A stretch of DNA of 53,275 nucleotides from Halomonas elongata. Lineage in GTDB: Bacteria > Pseudomonadota > Gammaproteobacteria > Pseudomonadales > Halomonadaceae. Below, in pieces: positions 18,360 through 28,600 of this stretch. A program made the position numbers and the translations under genes. The notes under the pieces are model-generated. The model made no database searches and was not told the DNA's origin. It saw only the letters and a program-made list of their open reading frames with translations. The stretch spans positions 1 through 53,275 of the forward strand of contig NZ_JAJQTQ010000024.1 in the NCBI RefSeq assembly GCF_029081005.1. Direction: 5' to 3'. Position 1 is the first letter of the stretch; each line of letters starts with the position of its first letter.

Positions 18360-18390
18360 AAATCGTTTATAATAAAAAAATCGATTTTAT
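18360..18390. promoter_or_regulatory. AT-rich divergent promoter/operator between ggt and gntR
   Basis: The segment contains AAATCG (18360-18365), a TATAAT (18368-18373), a run of A, and TCGATTTTA, making a loose inverted repeat AAATCG...CGATTT. In an otherwise GC-rich area it is the likely control site for both divergent genes. Binding by the adjacent GntR protein is inference. Confidence 0.4.
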
Positions 18391-18468
18391 GGCAATGACT
18401 ATGGCGTCAGAATTGGATACCGTCAACCGAGGACATGCCCCGTGGGGGCGATCAGCCAGAGCGATATC

Positions 18469-19164
18469 ATGAGCACTGTCATGAGTACACCAGACGCCAG
18501 CGGGGCCGACTCGGTTTCATCGGGCGCTACCGCCGCCAGCCGGGTCTTCGATGCCCTCAAGCAGGATCTGATTTGCGGACGTTTTGCGGCCGGGGAGAAG
18601 CTCGCCATCGGCAGCCTGAAAACCCACTATCGGGTGGGGCTCAGCCCGTTGCGCGAGGCGCTCAACCGCCTGGCTGCCTATGGGTTGCTGGAGCAGGTCA
18701 ACCAGCGCGGTTTTCGCGTACCGGCCCTGAGACTCGATGAGCTGGACGACATCGCCGACCTGCGCAGTCAGCTCGAGTGCAAGGCGTTGACCCAGGCCTT
18801 CCAGTACGGCGATGCCGAATGGGAGTCGCAACTGCTGGCGGCGCATCATCGGCTGCGGCGTGCCGATGAACGGCCGGAGCATGTGGAGGAGTGGGAGCAG
18901 GCGCACCTGCGCTTTCATCGGACGCTGCTGGCGCCCTGTGGCTCGCCGTGGCTGTTGCGTTTCATCGAGCAGTTGCATGATCAGTTTGATCGTTACCGGC
19001 GCCTGGCGCCGCCCGACCCCGGGGTTCGCGAGGTGCTCGACCGGCAGCATGGCGAACTGGTGCAACTGGCGATGGCGCGACGCATTTCACAGGCCCGGGC
19101 GTTGCTCGACGAGCACATCGGCCTGTCGCATGGCGTGGCGCGGGGCGCCTGCTCGGCCCCCTGA
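18469..19164 (+). CDS. GntR-family regulator, FadR subfamily (FCD domain)
   Basis: A 231-residue regulator starting at the ATG at 18469; earlier (18442) and later (18481) starts are possible, as no strong ribosome site decides. The N-terminal winged HTH covers about residues 20-90 (DALKQDLICGRFAAGEKL, LSPLREALNRLAAYGLLEQ, RGFRVP). The helical FCD effector domain follows, with metal-ligand-type residues in RSQLECKAL and HLRFHRTLL. FCD regulators usually sense organic acids and often control the adjacent divergent operon, here ggt-chrA-chrA. Confidence 0.88.
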   Translation: MSTVMSTPDASGADSVSSGATAASRVFDALKQDLICGRFAAGEKLAIGSLKTHYRVGLSPLREALNRLAAYGLLEQVNQRGFRVPALRLDELDDIADLRSQLECKALTQAFQYGDAEWESQLLAAHHRLRRADERPEHVEEWEQAHLRFHRTLLAPCGSPWLLRFIEQLHDQFDRYRRLAPPDPGVREVLDRQHGELVQLAMARRISQARALLDEHIGLSHGVARGACSAP

Positions 19165-19167
19165 GTG

Positions 19168-19184
19168 CTTTTCGTACAAGATCT
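19168..19184. repeat. Partial right arm of the intergenic palindromic repeat
   Basis: CTTTTCGTACAAGATCT is near identical to the right arm of the element at 29962-30103 (CTTTTCGTACAAGACCC). No left arm or core is present. A small hairpin CTAGGC/GCCTAG follows, between two convergent genes, and may serve as terminator. Confidence 0.45.
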
Positions 19185-19193
19185 AGGCGATGC

Positions 19194-19601
19194 CTAGGCC
19201 ATGGCCCCTTCGTGCCCGTCACGATCGGGTGGCGGCTGGCTGACCCATTCCAGGGCGGCCCGCTTGTCGCGCACGCGGAAGGTTCGCATCTCCATGGAGC
19301 GGAAGACGTGGTTCTCCAGCTTCACCAGGTGGCGGATCCAGTGCTTGTCACTGACCGTGGCGGCCCGGTAGTAGCGTCCCATGTCACCGATCTGGGTCAG
19401 GCCGTAGCCGAGATCGCGCAGGAAGGCCGTGAAGGTCATCCAGCGGATGTCGTCGATCTCGGCGTAGAGACTGACACGCGGGTTGGCCTTCTTGGCGGAC
19501 TCGATGGTGTCGATGGCCCGCTGCAGGTCATTGGCGTCGACGCGCCCGCTGACGCGCATCGCGACCACGTGAGCGGCGCCCGAGGGCAATAGTTCCAGCA
19601 T
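19194..19601 (-). CDS. SpoIIAA-like (STAS-fold) protein
   Basis: A 135-residue soluble protein of the SpoIIAA-like family (formerly DUF3478), which shares the STAS fold of anti-sigma factor antagonists but lacks a defined partner. Visible pattern: VVAMRVSGRVDANDLQRAID in the first 40 residues, SLYAEIDDIRWMTFTAF in the middle, and AAVTVSDKHWIRHLVKLE-like helices later. The start at 19601 has a fine ribosome site (GGAGGATCGAACC before ATG). It stands alone, convergent with gntR. Role unknown; related proteins have been proposed to bind lipids or quinones. Confidence 0.8.
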   Translation of the reverse strand: MLELLPSGAAHVVAMRVSGRVDANDLQRAIDTIESAKKANPRVSLYAEIDDIRWMTFTAFLRDLGYGLTQIGDMGRYYRAATVSDKHWIRHLVKLENHVFRSMEMRTFRVRDKRAALEWVSQPPPDRDGHEGAMA

Positions 19602-19923
19602 GGTTCGATCCTCCTTGGAGGGGCTTGAACGCGCCGGCTGACGGGCCACACTCGGTGGGCAGGCTGGCGCGTATCAATCGCCATGTATTCGGTGCTTCCC
19701 CACAGTATGGCACTGATCGGGTGACAGGCATGCCGACGCCGGGTTCCAGCCGGTGCGCTTCACCTTCGATGCCGACAGCGACAGGTATTCCATCATTGGC
19801 GCACGTCGTCCCTATCGGCATGGAAAGCCTCGATGGGGTGGTATTATTGTTATGTTATAACGTATATTATTTGCCGTGCTGCCATGTTGAATGCGGGACA
19901 TGCCGAATGGAGGAGAGACGACG
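19602..19923. other. Divergent intergenic region upstream of the Zur-type operon
   Basis: No gene seen. The left part gives the upstream region of the SpoIIAA-like gene. The right part holds the Zur-type box (19848-19862) and the AT-rich promoter of the metallochaperone operon. Confidence 0.5.
19848..19862. promoter_or_regulatory. Candidate Zur (zinc uptake regulator) box
   Basis: TGTTATGTTATAACG matches the gammaproteobacterial Zur consensus TGTTATAWTATAACA at 13 of 15 positions. It lies 61 bp upstream of the COG0523 start. The two downstream genes are classic Zur-regulon members, which strengthens the call. Confidence 0.75.
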
Positions 19924-21168
19924 ATGACAAATGTCCGGGAGCCGCTGCCCGTTACCGTGCTGTCAGGCTTTCTGGGTGCCGGCAAGACCACCTTGCTCAA
20001 TCGCATCCTGGCCAATCGCGAGGGGCGACGCATCGCCGTGATCGTCAATGACATGAGCGAGGTGAACATCGATGCCGACCTGGTGCGTGGCGATGGAGGC
20101 GGGCGTGGCGATGTGGCGTTGAACCGCGCCGAGGAGCGCCTGGTCGAGATGAGCAATGGCTGCATCTGCTGCACCTTGCGCGAGGATCTGCTGGAGGAAG
20201 TGGGACGCCTGGCCCGCGAAGGGTGTTTCGATCAACTGGTGATCGAATCCACCGGCATTTCCGAGCCCCTGCCGGTGGCCGAGACCTTCACCTTCGAGGA
20301 CGAACTGGGACGCAGCCTGTCGGATGTAGCGAGGCTGGACACCTTGGTCACGGTGGTCGATGGCGTAAACTTCCTCGAACAGTATCGCCAGGCCGACTCG
20401 CTCGAGCAGGCGGGGCAGAGCCTCGGCGAGGACGATGAGCGCAACCTGGCCGATCTGCTGGTCGATCAGGTGGAGTTCTGCGATGTGCTGTTGATCAGCA
20501 AGGTCGACCTGCTCGAAGCCGAGCAACTGGCGGAGCTGGAGGCCGTGCTGCGGGCCCTCAACCCGCAGGCCGAACTGCTCGCCATGCGCCATGGCGAGGT
20601 GCCGCTGTACAAGGTGCTGGATACTGGCCTGTTCAATTTCGAGCGCGCCAGTCGGGCGCCCGGCTGGCTCAAGGAACTGCGTGGGGAGCATAAGCCGGAG
20701 ACGGAGGAGTACGGTGTCTCGAGCTTCGTCTATCGGGCACGGCGTCCCTTCCACCCTCGGAAGTTTTTCGACCAGCTGCACGAGCGTGGATTCGGCGACC
20801 GCCTGCTGCGTTCCAAGGGATTCTTCTGGCTGGCCAGTCGGCCGCGCCATGCCGGCCAGTGGAGTCAGGCAGGCGGTATTGCGCACCACGGGTTGGCCGG
20901 GATGTTCTGGAAGGCCATTCCCGAGGAGCACTGGCCCGATGAGCCGGCCTTTCGGCAACGCATTCTCGAAAAGTGGCAAGAGCCGTTCGGCGACATGCGC
21001 CAGGAACTGGTCTTCATCGGCCAGGACATGGACGAGGCCGGCATCCGGCGTGCCCTGGACGATTGCCTGCTCGACGACGAGCTGCTGCAGGCAGGCCTCG
21101 ATGCCTGGCTCGCCTTGCCCGACCCGTTTCCGAGCTGGAATACCGTCGATGAACGGGAGGCGTCATGA
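19924..21168 (+). CDS. COG0523-family GTPase, zinc metallochaperone type
   Basis: A 414-residue G3E-family GTPase. Motifs: Walker [10 protein letters not shown] (about 16-24), the metal-binding [11 protein letters not shown] (CxCC, about 77-87), ESTGISEP (about 106-113), a guanine-specificity SKVD (about 196-199), and a C-terminal CobW_C domain with W-rich segments. Members under Zur control (ZigA, ZNG1-like) pass zinc to client enzymes during zinc starvation. GGAGGAG precedes the ATG at 19924; an in-frame start at 19891 is less likely. The stop overlaps folE2 (ATGA), linking zinc-sparing functions in one operon. Confidence 0.9.
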   Translation: MTNVREPLPVTVLSGFLGAGKTTLLNRILANREGRRIAVIVNDMSEVNIDADLVRGDGGGRGDVALNRAEERLVEMSNGCICCTLREDLLEEVGRLAREGCFDQLVIESTGISEPLPVAETFTFEDELGRSLSDVARLDTLVTVVDGVNFLEQYRQADSLEQAGQSLGEDDERNLADLLVDQVEFCDVLLISKVDLLEAEQLAELEAVLRALNPQAELLAMRHGEVPLYKVLDTGLFNFERASRAPGWLKELRGEHKPETEEYGVSSFVYRARRPFHPRKFFDQLHERGFGDRLLRSKGFFWLASRPRHAGQWSQAGGIAHHGLAGMFWKAIPEEHWPDEPAFRQRILEKWQEPFGDMRQELVFIGQDMDEAGIRRALDDCLLDDELLQAGLDAWLALPDPFPSWNTVDEREAS

Positions 21169-22064
21169 TGTCGGAGACACTCGAGGACGTGGCCGCGGGC
21201 CGCACGGCGAGGCATGGCACGTTGAACTGGGTGGGCATGGAAGGAATTGCCCTGCCGGTGCGCGTGGCCGGTCACCCCGTCGACGCACGGGTGGCGGCAT
21301 CGGTCAGCCTCGACGATCCCGGTGCCCGGGGCATTCATATGTCCCGGCTCTACCTGTTGCTGGGGGAACTGGCGGAACGCGAACTCGGTGTCTCTCGACT
21401 CGCCGGACTACTGGAGGCCTTTCTGGCGAGCCACACCGGCCTCTCCCGACGGGCGCGGATCGCGCTGACGGGCGAGTTGACGTTGCGGCGGCCGGCGCTG
21501 GTCAGCCCCTTGGCGGGCTGGAAGGCCTATCCCGTCGCGCTTCGAGGCTGGCGCGAGGGCAACAACGTCGAGACGCAGATCGAACTGACGGTGGGCTATT
21601 CCTCGACCTGCCCCTGTTCGGCGGCGCTGGCGCGCCAATTGATCCAGCAGCAATTCGACCGGGACTTCGGCGATGAGGTCCCCGAGCCTGCGGTAATGCG
21701 CGACTGGCTTGGCGAATCGCATGGCATCCTGGCCACGCCCCACAGTCAGCGCAGCGAGGCACGGATCACGGCGCGGCTTGCCCATGGGGTCGATGCGCCG
21801 CCCTGGCTGGCCTTGATCGAGCGGATCGAACAGGCGTTGGGCACGGCACTGCAGACAGCGGTCAAGCGTGTCGACGAGCAGGCCTTCGCCCTGGCCAATG
21901 GTCAGAACACGATGTTCTGCGAGGATGCGGCGCGTCGATTGCACCAGGCGTTGAGTGAGGCGCCGGGCATCGAAGGGTTCCATGTACGGGTGGCGCATGC
22001 CGAGAGCCTGCACGCACATGATGCGGTGGCGGAGACGCAGGCTGATTGGTGGTGGATAGATTGA
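21165..22064 (+). CDS. folE2: GTP cyclohydrolase IB (FolE2), zinc-independent
   Basis: A 299-residue GCYH-IB enzyme making 7,8-dihydroneopterin triphosphate from GTP for folate and queuosine synthesis. Family signatures: RGIHMSRLY (about 55-63), [20 protein letters not shown] (about 137-156), where the CPC cysteines bind the flexible metal (Mn, Fe or Zn), and an ARITARL block. Unlike FolE it does not need zinc, and it is typically induced by Zur when zinc is scarce. That fits the upstream box and the co-transcribed metallochaperone gene. Confidence 0.93.
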   Translation: MMSETLEDVAAGRTARHGTLNWVGMEGIALPVRVAGHPVDARVAASVSLDDPGARGIHMSRLYLLLGELAERELGVSRLAGLLEAFLASHTGLSRRARIALTGELTLRRPALVSPLAGWKAYPVALRGWREGNNVETQIELTVGYSSTCPCSAALARQLIQQQFDRDFGDEVPEPAVMRDWLGESHGILATPHSQRSEARITARLAHGVDAPPWLALIERIEQALGTALQTAVKRVDEQAFALANGQNTMFCEDAARRLHQALSEAPGIEGFHVRVAHAESLHAHDAVAETQADWWWID

Positions 22065-22126
22065 CGGTTGCCGGGTTTCGGCGAGCTGCCTATGTTGAGG
22101 CTGTACCCAACAGGAGCCAAACCGAT

Positions 22127-22540
22127 ATGCAGCCCAGGATCAGCATGATCACGCTCGGGGTCGATGATATCGAGCGGGCCGTACGTTTCTACGAGCAGGG
22201 GCTCGGCTGGCCGCGGCTCGAGTCGCCGCCGGAAGTGGCCTTCTTCACCTTGAACGGCACCTGGCTGGGGCTCTATGGCCGCGTGGCCCTGGCCGAGGAT
22301 GTCGGCGTGCCCGCGGGTGAAAAACCGGCGTTCGGCGGCGTGGCGCTGGCCCACAACGTGGCGAGCGCGGCCGAGGTGGACGCGGTACTGGCCCGGGCGG
22401 TGGACGCCGGGGCCAGCCTGGTCAAGCCGGGCCAGAAGGTCTTCTGGGGTGGCTATTCCGGTTACTTCGCCGACCCCGATGGCCATCTCTGGGAAGTCGC
22501 CCATAACCCCTTCGTGTGGATCGGCCCCGAAGACTCGTGA
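22127..22540 (+). CDS. VOC (glyoxalase-fold) family protein
   Basis: A 137-residue protein with the paired beta-alpha-beta-beta-beta modules of the vicinal oxygen chelate fold: ISMITLGVDDIERAVRFYEQ at the start and YSGYFADPDGHLWEVAHNP at the end, the latter with the usual metal-ligand glutamate (WEV). Likely a metal-dependent lyase, dioxygenase or resistance protein; the substrate cannot be told. The start at 22127 lies about 60 bp after folE2 and could be read with that operon; AGGAG occurs upstream. Confidence 0.82.
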   Translation: MQPRISMITLGVDDIERAVRFYEQGLGWPRLESPPEVAFFTLNGTWLGLYGRVALAEDVGVPAGEKPAFGGVALAHNVASAAEVDAVLARAVDAGASLVKPGQKVFWGGYSGYFADPDGHLWEVAHNPFVWIGPEDS

Positions 22541-22547
22541 GGCCTTT

Positions 22548-23852
22548 TCATCCCGAGAGTACCTGGGGCAACCACAACGCCAGCTCGGGCCAGACGCTGA
22601 TGATCAGTGCGGCCAGGCACATCAGCGCGAAGAACGGCGCCGCCGCCAGGGCCACGCGGCTGATGCTCTCGCCGGTCAGCCCCTGGAGCACGAAGAGATT
22701 GAAACCCACCGGCGGGGTAATCTGCCCGAGCTCGACCATGATCACCAGGAAGACGCCGAACCACAGCGGGTCGTAACCGGCCTGGATGATGATGGGCAGG
22801 GTGATCGGCAGGCTCATCACGGTGATCGAGATGCCGTCCAGAAAGAGTCCGAGCAGGATGTAGAAGAGCGCCATGGCCAGCAACAGGGCGATCGGCGAGA
22901 AGCCCTGTCGGGCGATCCAGCCGGCGAGCTCGCTGGGGAGATGCAGATAGCCCATGGCCGTCGAGAGCAGGGCAGCGGCGACCAGCAGGCTGCAGACCAT
23001 GACGGCGGTGATCAAGGCGCCGCGCAAGGCGGAGAGAAACAGGCCGAGGGTCAGCTGGCGCTCCATGGCCAGCAGGATCAGGGTAGCCCCGCAACCGATG
23101 GCGGCGGCTTCCGAGGGGGTGGCGATCCCCGTGTAGATCGCGCCGAGCACCACCACGACCAATCCCAGTACCGGGGCCAGCAGGCACAGGGCCTGCCAGG
23201 GCGTGGTCGAGTCGACCACCTGCCGTGGAGCCAGGGACGGACGCGCCAGGCAGCGCAGCATGACATAGCCGATGTAGAGCAGCGCCACGATCAGGCCGGG
23301 CAAGACGCCGGCCATGAACAGCTTGCTGATCGAGACCTCGGCCTGGACGCCATAGACGATCATGACGATCGATGGCGGGATCAGCAGCCCCAGGCTGCCG
23401 GCACCGGCCAGCGAGCCGATCGACAGGCTCCGGTCATAGCCCCGGTCGGCGAGCTCGCGGGTGGTGATCTTGCCGATGGTCGCCGTGGTGGCGGCGCTGG
23501 AGCCGCTGACGGCAGCGAACAGGGTGCAGCCCAGCACGTTGGTGTGCAGGATGCCGCCGGGCAGGCGTCGGGTGAGGGGCGTCAATCCCCTGAACAAGCG
23601 CTCGGAAATGTCCGAGCGAAAGATGAGTTCTCCCATCAGGATGAACAGTGGAATCGCCGAGAGCTCCCAACTGTTGGCGGCACGAAACAGGATCTTCGAC
23701 AGGATTAGCCCGATGCGGTCGAAGCCGAAGTCGCCCAGGCCCCAGAGCGACAGCATCGCGACGATTACCAGACCGGCGAAGACCCAACTGCCCAGCGCCA
23801 GCACGCCGAGCAACAGGGCCAGGACACCGAGCCCGATCAATAGCATATCCAT
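22548..23852 (-). CDS. dctM: TRAP transporter large permease (DctM)
   Basis: A 434-residue membrane protein with about 12 hydrophobic segments, the usual size for DctM. Typical blocks: SAIPLFILMGELIFRS (about 63-78), AAVSGSSAATTATIGKI (about 112-128), LLIPPSIVMIVYGV, and near the end LGLFLDGISITVMSLPITLP and ELGQITPPVGFNLFVLQG. It forms the sodium-driven translocation channel together with DctQ. The gene begins immediately after the DctQ stop. It is last in a dctP-dctQ-dctM operon on the minus strand. Confidence 0.93.
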   Translation of the reverse strand: MDMLLIGLGVLALLLGVLALGSWVFAGLVIVAMLSLWGLGDFGFDRIGLILSKILFRAANSWELSAIPLFILMGELIFRSDISERLFRGLTPLTRRLPGGILHTNVLGCTLFAAVSGSSAATTATIGKITTRELADRGYDRSLSIGSLAGAGSLGLLIPPSIVMIVYGVQAEVSISKLFMAGVLPGLIVALLYIGYVMLRCLARPSLAPRQVVDSTTPWQALCLLAPVLGLVVVVLGAIYTGIATPSEAAAIGCGATLILLAMERQLTLGLFLSALRGALITAVMVCSLLVAAALLSTAMGYLHLPSELAGWIARQGFSPIALLLAMALFYILLGLFLDGISITVMSLPITLPIIIQAGYDPLWFGVFLVIMVELGQITPPVGFNLFVLQGLTGESISRVALAAAPFFALMCLAALIISVWPELALWLPQVLSG

Positions 23853-24401
23853 TCATTGCACTCCGCTGTCGAAGGAGGCGCGCTCGACCAGAATCCTGAG
23901 CGTTCGGGCGACGAGTATCAGGCACAGCAGGTATAACCCGACCAGCACGGCGCCCTGGGGAATCCAGAGCGGCGTTTCGGCCAGCGTCTCGCTGACGATG
24001 CCGCGGGCGTGGCTGCGCTCGACGGCGATGGTCCAGAAATGCGCCAGCCAACCGAAGACGAGCAGGGTGGAGAGACTGGCGAAAAGTTCGAACGGCCAGC
24101 GCCAGCGTTTCGGAAACCGCTCGAGCACCAGCGAGACGCGGATCAGGCCGCCCTGCTCGAGGGCGTAGGGCAGGCTGAGAAAGGTCATGGCTGCGACGCT
24201 GTAGCCGATGAACTCATCGAGCACGAAGGTGGAGCGGCCGAACAGTCGCAGGACGATCTCGAGCAGGATGTGGCCGAGCATGTAGACGATCAGCAGCATG
24301 CCGAGCCAGGCCCCCAGCCTTGCCAGTCCGGAGGAGACCTGGCAAAGCCGGGTGCCGAGTGTCTCGAGCAGGCCCCGGGGGCGTGCGGGCGTCGTCGGCA
24401 T
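23853..24401 (-). CDS. dctQ: TRAP transporter small permease (DctQ)
   Basis: A 182-residue protein with four predicted membrane helices, the normal DctQ layout. The diagnostic region reads FVLDEFIGYSVAAMTFLSLPYALEQGG split over TM2, with RVSLVLERFP after it. It overlaps the dctP stop by one base (TAATG). Confidence 0.92.
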   Translation of the reverse strand: MPTTPARPRGLLETLGTRLCQVSSGLARLGAWLGMLLIVYMLGHILLEIVLRLFGRSTFVLDEFIGYSVAAMTFLSLPYALEQGGLIRVSLVLERFPKRWRWPFELFASLSTLLVFGWLAHFWTIAVERSHARGIVSETLAETPLWIPQGAVLVGLYLLCLILVARTLRILVERASFDSGVQ

Positions 24402-25414
24402 TATTGCGGCGCCTGGGCGTTGTCGAAGTCTTCGAGGATGCGTTCGCCGCGCTCGCCGATGTTGTCGAGCCAGTTGTCGACCACCGGAGTGGCGGCGTCC
24501 TCGAGGCCGGCACGGAAGGCGTCGGGAATCGGGTCGTGGATGGCGATGTCATGCGATTCGAGGGTCTCGTAATTCTGGGCGACCCGCTCCTTCACGACCT
24601 CCCAGTTGTGCTCGTCGGTCTCCCGGGCGGCCTGCATGATGGCGTCCTGCTCGGACGCGTCGAGCGATTCGAAGGCGTCACGGTTCATGTGCACCATGTT
24701 GAGCGGGATGGCGTACTTGATCGCGCTGAAGTCGTTCAGGTGTTCCCAGAAACTGCCGTTGGCGCCGGATTCCGCCGAGGTCAGCACGGCCTCGATGCCG
24801 CCGGTGGCCAACTGGGGCACGACGTCCGCCCAGGAGAGCTTGACCGGGGCAGCCCCGGCATTGCGCAGGATCTCGGTCCCGTTGCGGTCGTAGGTGCGGA
24901 TCTTGAGGTCCTGCAGGCCCTCCATGTCGGTGACGGGGTCTTTCGACCAGATGCCGCTGGCCGGCCAGGGGGAAGCGTAGAGCAGCACCTGGTTGTTCTC
25001 GCTGAAGACCTTCTCGTACTCGGGGCGGGCAATCTCGTAAAGCGTCTTGGCCGATTCGACGTCGTCGGCGAGAAAGGGCAGTGACGACAGGAGGAAGATG
25101 GGATCGATACCGCCGAGGGTGCCGGACAGGGTATCGGCGATCTGCACGGCGTTGTCGGCTACCGCATAGAAATGGTCGGCGGAGCGAAAACCGAGAGAGG
25201 CCCCCGTGTGCAGGGTGATCTCCAGTTCGTCGTCGGTCAGTTCCTCGACGCGCTGAATGAACCAGGCGTCGCCTTCGGCATGGATTGAACTGGCATTGTA
25301 CTCGTTGGAAAAGTCCATCTGAGTGGCGGCTTGCGCGTTCAGCGCCAGTCCACCGGCGGCGGTGCCGGCGATGAGGGCAAGCAGGCCTATGCGGTGGTGC
25401 AGGGAATCGATCAT
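24401..25414 (-). CDS. dctP: TRAP transporter solute-binding protein (DctP)
   Basis: A 337-residue periplasmic binding protein with a clear signal peptide (MIDSLHHRIGLLALIAGTAA... cleaved after NAQA). DctP family features: NEYNASSIHAEGDAWFIQRVEELTDDEL-like start, GASLGFRSADHFYAV, LSGTLGGIDPIFLLSSLPFL, and a conserved arginine region IRTYDRNGTEILRNAGA that salt-bridges carboxylate ligands. So the substrate is probably an organic acid. AAGGACC lies before the ATG at 25414. The 262 bp upstream carries its promoter; nothing else is recognised there. Confidence 0.9.
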   Translation of the reverse strand: MIDSLHHRIGLLALIAGTAAGGLALNAQAATQMDFSNEYNASSIHAEGDAWFIQRVEELTDDELEITLHTGASLGFRSADHFYAVADNAVQIADTLSGTLGGIDPIFLLSSLPFLADDVESAKTLYEIARPEYEKVFSENNQVLLYASPWPASGIWSKDPVTDMEGLQDLKIRTYDRNGTEILRNAGAAPVKLSWADVVPQLATGGIEAVLTSAESGANGSFWEHLNDFSAIKYAIPLNMVHMNRDAFESLDASEQDAIMQAARETDEHNWEVVKERVAQNYETLESHDIAIHDPIPDAFRAGLEDAATPVVDNWLDNIGERGERILEDFDNAQAPQ

Positions 25415-25676
25415 GGAGGGGGTCCTTGTAGAATTGTTCTTGAACGGTCGTCGTTTCAGCTTCCGGCATTTGCGCATGGCAAGGAAGGCGCCGACACGAC
25501 AGACACTGTCTTCATCACGACGAGCTGCATCATGATGGTCTCCACCAAGACAGCCTAGTCGGACGAACTGCATCTCCACCATGTCTTGCAGGGTCGCGTG
25601 CTCGTCGTTGCGTCAACGTTCCCCGGGAAAGGCGCTGGGCCACCTGCTCGGCGACCCGGCGGGGTGGGGGATGGCA

Positions 25677-28600
25677 TCAGTGGGAGGGAGGGTGCTCGGC
25701 CATCTCGCGATCCAGTCGCTGAGCCACGGCACCGGGAGAACCGGTGCGTCGGGCCAGTAGATCATAGGCCACGGGGACCACGAACAACGTGAACAGCGTC
25801 GCGGTGGCCAGCCCGCAGAGGATCACCGTGCCGAGCACCAGGCGCGTCTCGGCCCCGGCGCCACTGGAGACGATCAGGGGCACCGCACCGGCCATGGTGG
25901 TCACGGCGGTCATCACGACCGGGCGCAACCGGGTCACCGCGGCCTCGACCAGTGCCTCGTGGAAGGCGTGGCCGGCATCGCGCAGCTGGTTGGCGAACTC
26001 GACGATCAGGATACCGTTCTTGGCAGCCAGCCCCACCAGCATCACCAGTCCTACCTGGCTGTAAGTGTTCAATGACTGGCCACTGAGTCCCAGCCCCAGC
26101 AGGGCGCCGATCATCGCCAGCGGGACCGTGAACATGATCACCAGCGGATGGATGAAGCTCTCGAACTGGCCGGCGAGCACCAGGAAGACCACCAGTACGC
26201 CGAGGGCTAGCAGGAAGGTGGTGGCGCTGCTGGCCTCCTGGTAGTCCCGTGCATCGCCCTTGACGTCGGTCTGTACCTCGGGAGGCAGGAGCTCGTTGGC
26301 CGTGGTTTCCAGGTACTCGAGTGCCTCGCCCATGGAGTAGCCGTCGGCGAGATTGGCCTGGAGGGTGATCGCGCGCAGGCGGTTGTAGCGATTCAGGGTG
26401 CTGGGCCCGGCGAAGTCGGTGAGGGTGACCATGCTGGACAGCGGGACCAGCTCGTCCGAACGTGACGAGCGCACCATGATGCTGTCCAGTGAGCGGGGGC
26501 TGGGCCGGGAGCCGCGTTCGCCCTCGAGGATGACGTCGTATTCCTGACCGTCGTCCACGTAGCGTGTCACGGTGCGTCCGCCGAGCAGGGTTTCCAGGGT
26601 GCTGCCGATCTCGCTGACGGTGACGCCGAGATCGGCGGCGCGGGTATAGTCGATGTCGACCCTGAGTTGCGGCTGATTCTCCTCGTAGTCGCTGTCCAGA
26701 TTGAGCAGGTTGGGGTTGTCCTCCCGGATGTGCTCGATCATGGTGTCGCGCCATTCGGCGAGTTGTTCGTAGGTGCCGCCGCCGAGGACGAATTGCATCG
26801 ACTGGTCCATGCTGCCGCCACCGCCGAAGCCCTGGGGCATGATCGGGAATGCCTGAACGCCGGGGAGGTCGGCGAGGCGTGAGCGGATCTCGTCCATGAT
26901 CGGCCAGGCCGCGCGCCGGTTGTCCCAGTCGCTCAGGTTGACGATGACAAAGCCACCGTTGAAGTTCTCGATGGTGCCCCAGCCGCGTGGCGCACGCACC
27001 AGGATCCGCTCGACCTCGCCACGCTCGCGCAGTGGCAGCAGCCGTGCCTCGATCTCGTCCATGTAGTCGAGCATGTAGTCGTAGGTGGCGCCGGGAGGCC
27101 CGTTGATCAGCACGAAGAAGGTGCCGCGATCCTCCTGGGGAGTGTACTCCCGGGGCAGTTGAGCGTTGAGCCAGACCATGGTCCCGATCAGGGCGAGAAA
27201 CAGCGCCATGACCGGCCAGCGCCAGCGCAGCACGCGTTCGAGCATGCGACGATAGACGGCACGGCTGGCGTCCAGGGCGCGGTGCACGCCGTGGGCAATG
27301 CGGCCTTCATGCATGTCGCGCTTGAGGACCTTGGACGCCATCATCGGCGTCAGGGTCAGTGCCAGCAATGTGGAGATGGCAACGGCGGCGGCCAGGGTCA
27401 GGGCGAATTCCGAGAACAGCCGGCCGATGTCGCCTTGCAGAAAGCTCAGCGGAACGAACACCGCGATCAACACCAGGGTGGTGGCAATCACCGCGAAGGC
27501 GATCTGGCGACTGCCCCGGTAGGCGGCCACCAGCGCCGTTTCACCGAGCTCTTGCATGCGTCGGTGGATGTTCTCCAGCACCACGATGGCGTCGTCGACG
27601 ATCAGGCCGATGGCCAGCACCAGGGCGAGCAGGGTCAGCAGGTTGATGGTGAAGCCCATGGCCGCCAGGGCGGCGAAGGTGCCGACCAGGGCGATGGGCA
27701 CGGTGACTGCCGGGATCAGGGTGGTGCGAAGGTTGCCGAGGAAGACGAAGATCGCGACCACCACCAGCGCCATGGCGATGAACAGGGTCCGCACGACTTC
27801 GAAAATGGCGTTGGAGACGAAGGTGGAGGCGTCATGGTGGAGCTTGAGTTCCATGCCGTCCGGCAGGGTCGGCGCGACGCGGGCCAACTCCGCCTTGACC
27901 GCTTCGGAGAGGGCCAGGACGTTGGCGGTGGACTGTTTGCGGATGCCCAGGCCGACCATGGGCACGCCATTGCCCCGGAACAGCGAGCGTTCCTCCACCG
28001 CGCCGATTTCCACGCGGGCCACATCGCCCAGGCGGACCAGATAACCGTTGTCGTCCCGTGACAATGCCAGGGTCCGGAAGTCCTCGGGGGTGGCGAAGTT
28101 GCGAGGCAGGCGCACCATGAACTGACGGTCCAGGGACTCCACGGAACCGCCGGGCAACTCGACGTTTTCCTCGCGCAGGGTATCCTCGACGTCGCTCACG
28201 GTGAGGCCCCGGGCGGCCAGGGCGTTGGCATCGAGCCAGACGCGCATGGCGTATTCGTAGCCGCCGCCGACGATGACCTGAGAGGCGCCATCCTGTACCG
28301 AGAAGCGGTCGGTGAGATAACGCTCGGCGTAGTCGGTGAGCTCGCCGATGTCGTAGTCGCTGCCCGACAGGGAGAGCCAGATCACGATATCGGAGCCCGA
28401 GTCTTCCTTGCGCACCTCGGTGGCGTCGGCGGCATCGGGCAGGTTATCCCGAGCGCCGGCGATGCGGTCACGGATGTCGTTGGCCGCCGCGTCGATATCC
28501 TTGTCCAGGCCGAACTCCACGCTGATGCTGGAGCTGCCATCCTCGCTGGACGAGGAGATCACCTCGATGCCGCTCACGCCGCTGATGCGATCTTCCAGCA

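Noticed and set aside
22275..23708. Plus-strand reading frame (477 codons) opposite the DctM gene
   Set aside because: Composition is Gln/Asp/Gly-rich with no recognisable fold; the DctM protein on the other strand is certain.
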